The position numbers and the translations under genes were made by a program. 64,000 nucleotides of DNA from CAZWTD01 sp964637345 (GTDB lineage Bacteria > Patescibacteriota > Patescibacteriia > HK-STAS-PATE-3): the NCBI GenBank assembly GCA_964637345.1, contig CAZWTD010000002.1, forward strand, positions 1 through 64,000. Direction: 5' to 3'. Position 1 is the first letter of the stretch; each line of letters starts with the position of its first letter. Shown piece after piece: positions 35,102-43,001 of the stretch. The notes beneath the pieces were generated by a model. It made no database searches and was not told the DNA's origin. It saw only the letters and a list, made by a program, of their open reading frames with translations.

Positions 35102-35728
35102 TTAGTATTTTCGAACGACGCCGAGGACTTTGCCTTGGATGACAACGGAGCGAACCTGAATCGGCTTATAGTTTTTATTAGCCGGTTGGAGCCGAACGTA
35201 GTTTTTATGCTTGTACATTTTTTTCAGTGTAGCAGTACCGTCTTCCAGGAGCGCGACAACCATATCGCCGTCTCGAGCGTAGTCGGTTTTTTCGATAACA
35301 ACATAATCGCCGTCGGCAATCAGGCTCTCGATCATCGAGTCTCCGCGCACGCGAAGGACGTAGGCGTTTTTTCGTCCGACGATTTCTTCGGGAACTGAAA
35401 GCGTCGCATCCCGATTTTCAATCGCCTCAATCGGGTAGCCGGCTGCGATCGTTCCTACCAGCGGAAGGAGAATCCCGCCGTCGACAGCTCGGTCGTTCTC
35501 AAGGGAATCATCTGGGTCAAGAATCGTAATTCCACGCGCTTGTTGGTGGTCGCGTCGGATAAACTTACTCTTTTCGAGAAAGTCGAGATGCTCGTGAACC
35601 GTTGCGAGCGAGGAAACGCGGAAAAATTTCGCGATTTCGGTTAGGGTCGGCGCGTAGCGATGCTCCTCGATGTATTCTTTGAGGTATTGGAGGAGCGCTT
35701 GTTTTTTCTTTGGAAGAATTGTCGCCAT
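35102..35728 (-). CDS. lexA: LexA repressor
   Basis: 208 aa. Winged-helix DNA-binding domain in residues 1-70 (APTLTEIAKFFRVSSLATVHEHLDFLEK). Autocleavage site Ala96-Gly97 (GTIAAGYP). Catalytic S131 in RGDSM and K169 in TATLKKM, so the self-cleaving dyad is intact. It represses DNA-damage genes until RecA filaments trigger cleavage. Its promoter contains a direct repeat that is the probable operator, and the neighbouring polymerase carries the same repeat. Confidence 0.95.
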   Translation of the reverse strand: MATILPKKKQALLQYLKEYIEEHRYAPTLTEIAKFFRVSSLATVHEHLDFLEKSKFIRRDHQQARGITILDPDDSLENDRAVDGGILLPLVGTIAAGYPIEAIENRDATLSVPEEIVGRKNAYVLRVRGDSMIESLIADGDYVVIEKTDYARDGDMVVALLEDGTATLKKMYKHKNYVRLQPANKNYKPIQVRSVVIQGKVLGVVRKY

Positions 35729-35794
35729 ACGAGAGTGAGGATTTTCGGTACCCTAGTTCGGGTTTAGGAGGGGAGGGTCTTTTGTTGTAAAACC

Positions 35795-35824
35795 AGTATA
35801 AACCGAAGGAAAACCGAATGTCAA
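35795..35824 (-). promoter_or_regulatory. lexA promoter with operator in the spacer
   Basis: Leftward -35 TTGACA (35824-35819), 18-bp spacer, -10 TATACT (35800-35795). The spacer contains TTCGG-N6-TTCGG (35803-35818 in plus coordinates as CCGAA-N6-CCGAA), a direct repeat with an 11-bp period like the GTTC-N7-GTTC operators of alphaproteobacterial LexA. Confidence 0.7.
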
Positions 35825-35897
35825 GGGCCTCTTTGAGAATGACTAATTCCCAAGAAAAAATGACCAAAATTGAAAAGAAAGGATTGATCATTAGGAT

Positions 35898-35926
35898 TTG
35901 GTCATTCGTCGTTTCCCCGCTATACT
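35898..35926 (+). promoter_or_regulatory. Promoter of the UvrD-like helicase gene (leaderless)
   Basis: -35 TTGGTC (35898-35903), 17 bp, -10 TATACT (35921-35926). ATG at 35936, 9 nt later. No copy of the TTCGG repeat overlaps it. Confidence 0.7.
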
Positions 35927-35935
35927 TCCGGCGCT

Positions 35936-38026
35936 ATGGCTGAGAAATATATCCTCAAACGCACTGAAGGACCGTCGACCTTAAAGGTTGACTACGCGAA
36001 AGAGCTCAATGCAGAGCAGCTGACCGTTATTGAGAATGGCGACGGTCCGGTTCTCGTTCTCGCCGGCGCGGGCTCAGGAAAGACCCGGACGATCGTCTAC
36101 CGCGTGGCCTACCTCCTTGAGCGGGGAATCCGGCCCGACAACATTCTCCTCGTTACGTTTACGAACAAAGCAGCAAAAGAGATGCTGTTTCGGATCCAGG
36201 AGCTCCTCGGCGCTTTTCCGAAAGGACTTTGGGGCGGAACCTTTCATCATATCGCGAACCTTTTGCTTCGTCGCTTCGGTTCAAGCATTGGTTTTGAGCC
36301 GAATTTTACGATTCTCGATGAAGAGGATGCGAAATCCTTGCTTTCGGTATGCGTGAAGGATGAGGGGATTGATACAAAGGCGAAGCGTTTTCCCGCGCCG
36401 GCCGTTTTGAAGAGCATTATTAGTTTAAGCCTCAATACGCGCGAGTCGATTGAGGATGTTCTCGAGCGCCAGTATTCGAATTTTTTGCCTTTGGGCGAGT
36501 CGATTCGTACGGTTGCGAAGCGTTACGCTGAGCGGAAAGCAAAGCATCATCTCATGGATTTTGATGACCTACTTGTTCAACTGGACCGCCTCCTTCGCGA
36601 ACGGCCGGATATTCGCGAGCGGATCGCCGGGCAGTTCAAGTATGTGTTAGTCGATGAATACCAGGACACGAACCGCATCCAAGCTTCCCTCGTTGAACAG
36701 CTCGCGAGCGCTCATGGTAACCTGCTGGTGGTCGGGGATGACGCGCAGAGCATCTACGCCTTCCGCGGGGCAACGGTTCGGAATATTCTCGATTTTCCAA
36801 AAACCTTCCGCGGGGCAAAAACCTTTAAACTCGAGACGAACTACCGCTCGATTGAGCCGGTGCTCGAGGTAGCGAATGCCGTTATCCAGCATAATACCGA
36901 GCAGTTTGAGAAAACCTTAAAGCCGGTTCGCGCTGGGCGGGCGAAACCGATTGTCGTTCCGGCGGCTTCCACTGAACAAGAAGCGGAATTTATTAGCCAG
37001 CGCATATTGGAGTTTCGCGAAGACGGTATTCCGCTGTCGAACATTGCCGTGCTCTTCCGCGCGACCTACCAATCCCAATCGCTTGAATTCGAGCTGACCC
37101 GGCGGGATGTTCCCTACGAGTATCGTGGCGGCCTTCGTTTTTTCGAACGTGCCCATATTAAAGATGTCATTTCCTATCTTCGCTTGATCGATAACCCCCG
37201 GGATGAGGTGGCCTTTCTCCGCGTCGCGCAACTCTACGAGGGAATCGGGATTGAAACAGCCCTCAAACTCTGGCGCGAATGTTTCTCGAAAGTCACGCCG
37301 GGTGAAGGACTCGCGAGCGTTGACTGTTCAGCGGTTGGCGGCCAGCGGGCGCAGGCCGGGATCCAGGCGCTTCAGACTGCGTTGAAAGACCTTGGGAAGC
37401 CGGATGAGGCACAGCCCAGCGATCTTATCACGCGCGTTGCGAAAGGGAGTTACCGTGAGTATCTTCGCGTGACCTACCCGAATGCGGACGAGCGCTTTGA
37501 GGATTTACTCGAGTTATCCCGTTTTGGAGAACGCTATACGAAACTCTCGCTCTTTCTTTCCGAGGTTTCGCTCCAGGAGTCCTTCGGGGTCGGCGGAGAA
37601 GGGGAGGATCGGGAGAATGAACGGCTTGTCCTCTCAACGATTCATCAAGCGAAAGGCTTGGAGTGGGAAGTGGTTTTCCTGCTTGGGTGTAATGATGGGG
37701 CCTTTCCCAACCCGCGAGCGCTAACCGAAGAAGGGGGAGTTGAGGAGGAGCGGCGCTTATTCTACGTTGCCGTGACCCGGGCGAAGACGCATTTGTTCCT
37801 GACCTATTCGATTGGCGTGAATATGCGGCTGACGACGATGCGAATGCAGCGGCCCTCGCCCTTCATCGGGGAAATTCCCGATGCGCTCGTTGAAGAGCTT
37901 CAGCTCTCCGAAGAGCCGCTTACTGATCCGGATTTCGTTATCGAGCGGGATGAAAACGGGGAACCGATGAGCTTGCTCGATACCCTGCTTGCTTCGCACG
38001 AGCGGAGGAAGAAGCGTAGAGGGTAG
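35936..38026 (+). CDS. UvrD/PcrA/Rep-type superfamily 1 DNA helicase
   Basis: 696 aa. Motif Ia-type Q motif (LNAEQLTVIE), Walker A GAGSGKT (44-50), motif Ia LVTFTNKAAKEM, motif II VDEYQDTN (about 240), motif III VVGDDAQSIYAFRGA, motif IV LETNYRS, motif V TIHQAKGLEWEVVF, motif VI RRLFYVAVTRAK. A 3'-5' helicase for excision repair and fork rescue. It is divergent from lexA, but its promoter has no obvious LexA repeat, so SOS control is not supported. The C-terminus is shorter than PcrA and lacks the Tudor-like end. Confidence 0.93.
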   Translation: MAEKYILKRTEGPSTLKVDYAKELNAEQLTVIENGDGPVLVLAGAGSGKTRTIVYRVAYLLERGIRPDNILLVTFTNKAAKEMLFRIQELLGAFPKGLWGGTFHHIANLLLRRFGSSIGFEPNFTILDEEDAKSLLSVCVKDEGIDTKAKRFPAPAVLKSIISLSLNTRESIEDVLERQYSNFLPLGESIRTVAKRYAERKAKHHLMDFDDLLVQLDRLLRERPDIRERIAGQFKYVLVDEYQDTNRIQASLVEQLASAHGNLLVVGDDAQSIYAFRGATVRNILDFPKTFRGAKTFKLETNYRSIEPVLEVANAVIQHNTEQFEKTLKPVRAGRAKPIVVPAASTEQEAEFISQRILEFREDGIPLSNIAVLFRATYQSQSLEFELTRRDVPYEYRGGLRFFERAHIKDVISYLRLIDNPRDEVAFLRVAQLYEGIGIETALKLWRECFSKVTPGEGLASVDCSAVGGQRAQAGIQALQTALKDLGKPDEAQPSDLITRVAKGSYREYLRVTYPNADERFEDLLELSRFGERYTKLSLFLSEVSLQESFGVGGEGEDRENERLVLSTIHQAKGLEWEVVFLLGCNDGAFPNPRALTEEGGVEEERRLFYVAVTRAKTHLFLTYSIGVNMRLTTMRMQRPSPFIGEIPDALVEELQLSEEPLTDPDFVIERDENGEPMSLLDTLLASHERRKKRRG

Positions 38027-38104
38027 GTTTTTCTGAACGAGATAGAGGGTCTGCGTTATCAGTATGAAAGATACGTCACGGGACTCGGGGTGACAAAAAG
38101 GAAG

Positions 38105-38137
38105 ACGCCCCTGGTCGCGAGAAGCGAGCAGGGGCGT
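38105..38137 (-). terminator. GC-rich terminator of the 38159-39195 gene pair
   Basis: Arms ACGCCCCTG (38105-38113) and CAGGGGCGT (38129-38137); on the minus strand the hairpin is followed by CTTCCTTTTTG. Confidence 0.7.
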
Positions 38138-38158
38138 TCGTGGTGTTCGAGACTCAAG

Positions 38159-38359
38159 CTAGGTTGCCGGAGTTGGGTCGGGTCGGGTCGCGGCGAGGGC
38201 CCGGGAGCAGTACTTCGGGTGCGTCGTGATCCAAGACTTCAGGACCGGTTCACCACAGTCTTGACAGCGAGCACAACCGCACTCGGTTTCATGGGTCATC
38301 TTGGACCCAGGCTTGTGACAAGAACAGACACAGAGCGTCGGATCCATTCCTTCGTGCAT
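38159..38359 (-). CDS. Small Cys-rich (zinc-ribbon-like) protein
   Basis: 66 aa. It contains eight or more Cys: CVCSC, CGCARCQDC and a late C, with several His, arranged like one or two zinc-binding knuckles (…CSCHKPG…CGCARCQDCGEP…HPKYC). AAAGGAGG lies 5 nt before the ATG, a strong Shine-Dalgarno that makes a real gene likely despite its size. It sits 36 nt downstream of the 38395 gene on the same strand and ends in a terminator. I do not recognise the family. Confidence 0.6.
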   Translation of the reverse strand: MHEGMDPTLCVCSCHKPGSKMTHETECGCARCQDCGEPVLKSWITTHPKYCSRALAATRPDPTPAT

Positions 38360-38394
38360 GGAAGCCTCCTTTCAGGGCATCCAGGGTTTTCGGG

Positions 38395-39195
38395 TTACCA
38401 GGGCTTGGCTGTGCCGTCGACGTCGACCCAGGTCGTCTGGCCGAGGAAGAGGTCGTTCATCAGGGGAACGATGTCGACGTCGAGCTCCTTGTAAAAGGTC
38501 CTTCGTGTGTCAGGCCCGAAGTTACCGTCGGACTCGAGGCCGAAGAAGGTCTGGAAGGTCTTGAGCCACGCTATGGCCGCGTCGTCCATCACGCCGGTAA
38601 GCGCGAGGGGCGGCAGGGCCTGCCGGATAAACTCCGGGAGGATGCGAGAAGCCGCCTGCATGATGAGCTGGAGCGTAACCGCAGGCGGACCACTGGCCCG
38701 CGTCCCATCTTCAGCAATCGAGTTGAAGTAGGGCGGGAAGAGCGGCGCGACCCGGAGAAGCGATCCGTTGGTGGCAAACGACGGCTCGGCCATTCCGATG
38801 CCGTTGAGGGTCACGAGCCACGGAGGATCGGTGATCTTCCCAGAAGGGTTGATGCGCCGGGCGAAGGAGTGGCGACCACGAGGAACTTTCGCGCGCTTCG
38901 TTTCCCCGCCGACCGCCTCCTTGTACAAGAGTCCGTCCCAGCCGCCAGCCGGGAGAACCGCGTACAGGACGGCGTCCAAGCGCGCACCTTCGATGTCCGC
39001 TTCGAACTGCGTAGCCTCCGCGCCGACCGCGGGGTCGCTGACGAGGACGGCCCAGTCCTTCCCGTGCTTGTCCCGGGGATTGGGAATAATGATCATTGGG
39101 TAGGCCCCGGGACCGAGCCTGGTCGACTCGGTGTCACCGCGTTTCGATGTTACCCGATACAGGCGACATCCCTTTTCTTCGACTGTAAGGAGCAT
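38395..39195 (-). CDS. Protein of unknown function with a C-terminal peptidoglycan-binding-like domain
   Basis: 266 aa, no signal peptide. Residues 1-170 have no recognised domain. Residues 195-245 (GVMDDAAIAWLKTFQTFFGLESDGNFGPDTRRTFYK) match the PG_binding_1 pattern (…V..LQ..L…DG.FG..T…). Strong Shine-Dalgarno (GGAGGGAGGT, 3 nt before ATG) and a promoter with TTGCAC (39270-39265), 17 bp, TAGGCT (39247-39242). Composition is richer in G+C than its neighbours. First gene of a two-gene unit inserted between the helicase and the division cluster. Confidence 0.7.
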   Translation of the reverse strand: MLLTVEEKGCRLYRVTSKRGDTESTRLGPGAYPMIIIPNPRDKHGKDWAVLVSDPAVGAEATQFEADIEGARLDAVLYAVLPAGGWDGLLYKEAVGGETKRAKVPRGRHSFARRINPSGKITDPPWLVTLNGIGMAEPSFATNGSLLRVAPLFPPYFNSIAEDGTRASGPPAVTLQLIMQAASRILPEFIRQALPPLALTGVMDDAAIAWLKTFQTFFGLESDGNFGPDTRRTFYKELDVDIVPLMNDLFLGQTTWVDVDGTAKPW

Positions 39196-39351
39196 GAGAC
39201 CTCCCTCCTAGGGTAGTGGTTTCTGTTGGAACTCCGAGAGGAGCCTAGCTTTTAGGGGAAAAAAGTGCAAGACAGGTAGAGAGGAGGGAGTTATCCACCA
39301 CCCAGGCCATTTCTTTGACGAATCGACAAGAAAATGACGATTTTGAAGTGG

Positions 39352-39415
39352 TTGACGCGAATAGGAAAGTGGTATAAAATGGATGAAGAAGGGTGAAAAG
39401 TGGATAAAAGTGGGG
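39352..39415 (+). promoter_or_regulatory. mraZ promoter with MraZ-type phased repeats
   Basis: -35 TTGACG (39352-39357), 17 bp, -10 TAAAAT (39375-39380). TGG steps recur at 39370, 39380, 39401 and 39411 with a degenerate one near 39392, a 10-bp phase like the TGGGN direct repeats bound by MraZ. The last copies (GTGGATAAAAGTGGGG) lie in the leader. Confidence 0.6.
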
Positions 39416-39468
39416 ATAAGTCCGAAGAAGAGTGGACAACCCAATATCCCGCCCGAATACACGATTCT

Positions 39469-39900
39469 ATGTTTATCGGCGAATATTATCACGCGGTTGA
39501 TGAAAAAGGGCGGCTCGCCATCCCGATTAAGTTCCGGGAAGAGCTGTCGAAAGGGGCAGTCGTTACGCGCGGGCTCGATAACTGTCTTTTCCTCTACACC
39601 CAGAAAGAGTGGGAAGCCCTCGCCGGAAAACTCGCCAATTTGCCAATCGCCCGAGCGAATACCCGGGCTTTTTCGCGGTTAATGCTTGCCGGGGCGATGG
39701 ACGTCGAAATCGACAAGCAGGGGAGAGTCGTCCTCCCTGATTATTTGCGGAAGTTTGCCGGGTTAAAGAAGAAAGTCGTTGTGGCTGGGCTCTATAACCG
39801 CCTTGAACTTTGGGATGAACTGGCCTGGAGCCGCTACAAGGCCTCAACGGAGAAGACAAGCAGTGATATCGCCGAAGCGCTCGGAGAACTCGGCGTCTAA
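39469..39900 (+). CDS. mraZ: Transcriptional regulator MraZ
   Basis: 143 aa. Two AbrB-like MraZ repeats: FIGEYYHAVDEKGRLAIPIKFRE (2-24) and MDVEIDKQGRVVLPDYLRKF (about 80-100), with the signature DxKGR and DxQGR. The start is the MFIGEYYH Met used throughout the family; an upstream in-frame start would add 23 residues over the leader. It regulates the division/cell-wall cluster that follows by binding phased repeats in its own promoter. Confidence 0.95.
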   Translation: MFIGEYYHAVDEKGRLAIPIKFREELSKGAVVTRGLDNCLFLYTQKEWEALAGKLANLPIARANTRAFSRLMLAGAMDVEIDKQGRVVLPDYLRKFAGLKKKVVVAGLYNRLELWDELAWSRYKASTEKTSSDIAEALGELGV

Positions 39901-40858
39901 GCGCCCTTCAAAAAATCAAACCGGACATATTCCGGTTCTCCTGACGGAAACCCTCGCCTGGCTCAGTCTAAGGCCTGGCGACCACAGCCTCGATCTCACG
40001 GTCGGCGGAGGTGGTCACGCGGCCGCGCTCCTTGAAGCGACAGGTCCAGCAGGAAAGCTTATCGGCTTTGACGCTGATCCAGACACGCTCGCGATCGCTC
40101 GCGAACGGCTCCGGGCCTACGGCCGCCGAGTCCATCTCATCCACGCCAACTTTCGCGATTGTCGCGCCATACTCAATGATCAATTTCCAGACTTTCGACC
40201 TCGCGCTGTTCTACTTGACCTTGGCCTCTCTTCATTGGCACTCGGGGCAGCTCATTCCAGATTTTCTTTCCTAGGTAAGGGACCGCTCGATTTCCGCTTT
40301 GATCCGACCCGAGAGGGGACGACCGCCGCGGATCTCGTGAATACCGCTCGCGAAGATGAGCTTATCGAGATGTTCCGGAGCTACGGCGAGGAGCCAGAAG
40401 CGAAGCGGATTGCCCGGGCGATTATCGCTCGGCGCAAGGAAGCGCCGATTCACTTCACTCAGGAGCTCAGTGAAGTCATTGTCGCTGCGCTTCCAAAAGG
40501 CCGGCGCCCCGGACGCATCCATCCGGCAACGCGAAGCTTCCAGGCGCTGCGGATCGCCGTGAACGACGAACTCGGAGCCCTTGAACAGGTTCTCCCTGAT
40601 CTCCTCGAAGTAGTCCCGAAGGGTGGACGGCTCGCAGTTCTGAGCTACCACTCGCTCGAAGACCGGATCGTGAAGCATTTCTTCCGGAATGAAGCGCGCG
40701 ACTGCCTTTGCCCGGCCGAACAGCCGACCTGCACCTGCGGACATCGCGCCAAGCTCCGCGTCCTTACCCCGCATCCCATTATTCCATCTCCGACTGAACA
40801 AACTCACAACCCGCGATCCCGGAGCGCCAAGCTCCGCGTCGCAGAAAGGATAGCCTGA
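39863..40858 (+). CDS. rsmH: 16S rRNA (cytosine-1402-N4)-methyltransferase RsmH (MraW)
   Basis: 331 aa. GHIPVLLTETLAWL starts the conserved core. SAM motif LDLTVGGGGHAAALLEA near residue 50, GFDADPDTLAIA, LDLGLSSLAL, LDFRFDP, RSFQALRIAVNDEL and YHSLEDRIVKHFF are all present. A Cys pair region (CLCPAEQPTCTCGH) is unusual in spacing but occurs in the family. A GTG start at 39863 with GGAGAAG upstream overlaps mraZ by 38 nt; no ATG lies closer to the core, so the start is uncertain. Ends in TGATG with ftsL. Confidence 0.9.
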   Translation: MISPKRSENSASKRPSKNQTGHIPVLLTETLAWLSLRPGDHSLDLTVGGGGHAAALLEATGPAGKLIGFDADPDTLAIARERLRAYGRRVHLIHANFRDCRAILNDQFPDFRPRAVLLDLGLSSLALGAAHSRFSFLGKGPLDFRFDPTREGTTAADLVNTAREDELIEMFRSYGEEPEAKRIARAIIARRKEAPIHFTQELSEVIVAALPKGRRPGRIHPATRSFQALRIAVNDELGALEQVLPDLLEVVPKGGRLAVLSYHSLEDRIVKHFFRNEARDCLCPAEQPTCTCGHRAKLRVLTPHPIIPSPTEQTHNPRSRSAKLRVAERIA

Positions 40859-41214
40859 TGAGCCTTCTGACCACCCGAACCCGACGAACAGTAGCCCAAG
40901 ATCTCGCTGCAAATCTTGTAACGACGATTAAGGTACGCATGACAGCGCTTACGCTTGTTGGGATTTTTTTAAGCTTAGCGGGCGGAATTACCTATCTCAC
41001 GTTGATTAACCGGACCGCGACAACGGGTTTTGAGATTAAAGCGCTCGAGCAGCGAGTCAGCGAGCTCCGCGATACAAACCGAAAGCTTGAACTTCAGGCA
41101 ACCCAGCTTCGTTCGCTTTCAACAGTCGAGTCAGCGACCGAGTCGCTCGGACTGACCCAGGTCGCCCAGATAGAGTACCTTCCGACCGGGACGACCGCAG
41201 TCGCGCAAAAGTAA
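40858..41214 (+). CDS. ftsL: FtsL-like division protein
   Basis: 118 aa. Cytoplasmic N-terminus, one membrane helix (residues 30-50), then a periplasmic/extracytoplasmic coiled coil (FEIKALEQRVSELRDTNRKLELQATQLRS, 60-88) and a short tail. Position between rsmH and the class B penicillin-binding protein is the conserved ftsL place. It would pair with FtsB/DivIC and activate FtsWI. Sequence similarity is low, as usual in this family. Confidence 0.8.
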   Translation: MSLLTTRTRRTVAQDLAANLVTTIKVRMTALTLVGIFLSLAGGITYLTLINRTATTGFEIKALEQRVSELRDTNRKLELQATQLRSLSTVESATESLGLTQVAQIEYLPTGTTAVAQK

Positions 41215-41220
41215 GCACCT

Positions 41221-42975
41221 ATGTCCGTCCCTCGACGCGGTTCCCGGCCAACGAAGCCACGTCGGTCTTTGGATCGGCTGACAGTCGCCGTTATTGCGCT
41301 TTTTAGCTTTGCGGCGATCATTATCTTCCGTTTATTCACTCTCCAGGTTCTCGCGCACGGGTTTTATGAAACCCTAGCCGCTGGACAGTATGAAATTGCT
41401 GAGCGTTTAGTCCCGACCCGAGGAGATATTCTTGTTCGCGATCGTTTTTCGGGCGACACCTTATTTCCCCTCGCAACAAACGAGGATTTATATTTAGCGT
41501 ACGCGGTTCCGAAACGCGTGGAGGATCCGGCTGGGGCCGCGGAGAAGCTGGCCGACATGCTTGAGCTTCCAGTCGAGGAGATTCTTCCGCGTTTAGAAAA
41601 GTCTGACGATCTGTACGAGCCCTTGAAACGAAAGGTGACCGAGGAAACGAAAACGGCGATTGATGAGCTGAATCTTCGGGGAATTGAATTTGCCCGAGAG
41701 AGTAATCGCTATTATCCGGAAGGCGAAATCGGGAGTCACATTCTTGGTTTTGTGGGCTACGACGGGAATGAACGAAAAGGTCAGTATGGACTCGAAGCTG
41801 CGTTCCAAGAGGAGCTCGCCGGGAAGGCCGGGATGTTGACCGCCGAGCGCGATGCGGCCGGTCGTTGGATTACTGTTTCGGATAAAATGCTTGAAGAGGC
41901 TCAAGACGGAGATGATTTGATTCTCACAATCGATCGGACCGTTGAGTATACGGTGTGCACAAAGCTCTCTGAAGCTGTTCAGAAGCACGGCGCAACGGGC
42001 GGGAGCGCAATAGTTATGGATCCAAACACCGGCGCAATCCTCGCGATGTGCGGATATCCAGACTATGATCCGAATGAGTACAATAAAGTTGAAAACATCA
42101 ACGCCTTCATCAATCCTTCGCTCCAGTCCTACGAGCCGGGTTCGATTTTTAAGCCGATCACTATGGCGGCCGCGCTTGACCAGGGCAAGGTAACACCGGC
42201 GTCAACCTATGAGGATACTGGAAGCGTTGAGATCGCGAACTTCACGATTAAAAACTCTGACGGGAAGGCCCACGGGACCGCGACGATGACGCAGGTACTT
42301 GAGGAGTCACTGAACACCGGGGCAATCTATGCGGCCGAACAAGTCGGGCCCGAGAAGTTTCTCGAGTATGTTCAGAAATTCGGCTTTGGGGAAAAAACGG
42401 GAATTGAGCTTGGCGGTGAATCGGCTGGAACTCTCGGCGAACTCCCAACCGGAAAAGAAATCTATATGGCTACCTCTTCGTTCGGCCAAGGGTTGACAAC
42501 GACACCTTTGCAGATGGCCGCAGCGTACGCGGCGATCGCCAACGGCGGGAAACTCTATACACCATACCTAGTGGACGAGATTGTGAAACCGAACGACTAT
42601 CGCGTGAAAACTGAACCGACGCTTGTTCGCCAAGTGATTGATGCAAAAACGGCAACGACGCTATCGGCGATGCTGGTGAATGTTGTGAAAGGGTCGCACG
42701 GGAGACGGGCCGGCGTTCCGGGTTACTATATCGCCGGGAAAACCGGAACAGCCCAGATTCCCCGAAAGGACGGACCGGGCTACGATCCGAATCGGACCAT
42801 CGGCTCTTTCGCCGGCTTTGGGCCGGTTGAAAACCCGAAGTTCGTTATGGTGGTAAAAATTGAGGATCCGAAAGACGTGCGCTTTGCGGAAAGCACGGCC
42901 GCCCCGCTCTTCGGCGAGATCGCGCAGTTCCTTATGAACTATTACGAAGTTCCGCCTAGCGCACCAAGGGAGTAA
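41221..42975 (+). CDS. ftsI: Class B penicillin-binding protein FtsI (PBP3-like transpeptidase)
   Basis: 584 aa. One membrane helix (residues 22-44), the pedestal domain (45-230) and the transpeptidase domain with S308-x-x-K311 (EPGSIFKP), S363-L-N365 and K507-T-G. It crosslinks septal peptidoglycan. Its place after ftsL supports the division role over elongation. It ends 26 nt before a Shine-Dalgarno-led frame of unclear coding status. Confidence 0.94.
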   Translation: MSVPRRGSRPTKPRRSLDRLTVAVIALFSFAAIIIFRLFTLQVLAHGFYETLAAGQYEIAERLVPTRGDILVRDRFSGDTLFPLATNEDLYLAYAVPKRVEDPAGAAEKLADMLELPVEEILPRLEKSDDLYEPLKRKVTEETKTAIDELNLRGIEFARESNRYYPEGEIGSHILGFVGYDGNERKGQYGLEAAFQEELAGKAGMLTAERDAAGRWITVSDKMLEEAQDGDDLILTIDRTVEYTVCTKLSEAVQKHGATGGSAIVMDPNTGAILAMCGYPDYDPNEYNKVENINAFINPSLQSYEPGSIFKPITMAAALDQGKVTPASTYEDTGSVEIANFTIKNSDGKAHGTATMTQVLEESLNTGAIYAAEQVGPEKFLEYVQKFGFGEKTGIELGGESAGTLGELPTGKEIYMATSSFGQGLTTTPLQMAAAYAAIANGGKLYTPYLVDEIVKPNDYRVKTEPTLVRQVIDAKTATTLSAMLVNVVKGSHGRRAGVPGYYIAGKTGTAQIPRKDGPGYDPNRTIGSFAGFGPVENPKFVMVVKIEDPKDVRFAESTAAPLFGEIAQFLMNYYEVPPSAPRE

Positions 42976-43001
42976 ACGCTTGGTAGAGAAGGAGGTGGGT
43001 C

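Noticed and set aside
35744..35761. Third TTCGG pair (TTCGG-N8-TTCGG) in the lexA leader as another operator
   Set aside because: The spacing (13 bp) and orientation differ from the two matched repeats, so it is not counted as a LexA site.
39208..39492. Minus-strand frame over the mraZ promoter
   Set aside because: It covers the -35/-10, the phased repeats and the mraZ start; aromatic-rich translation reflects T-rich DNA.
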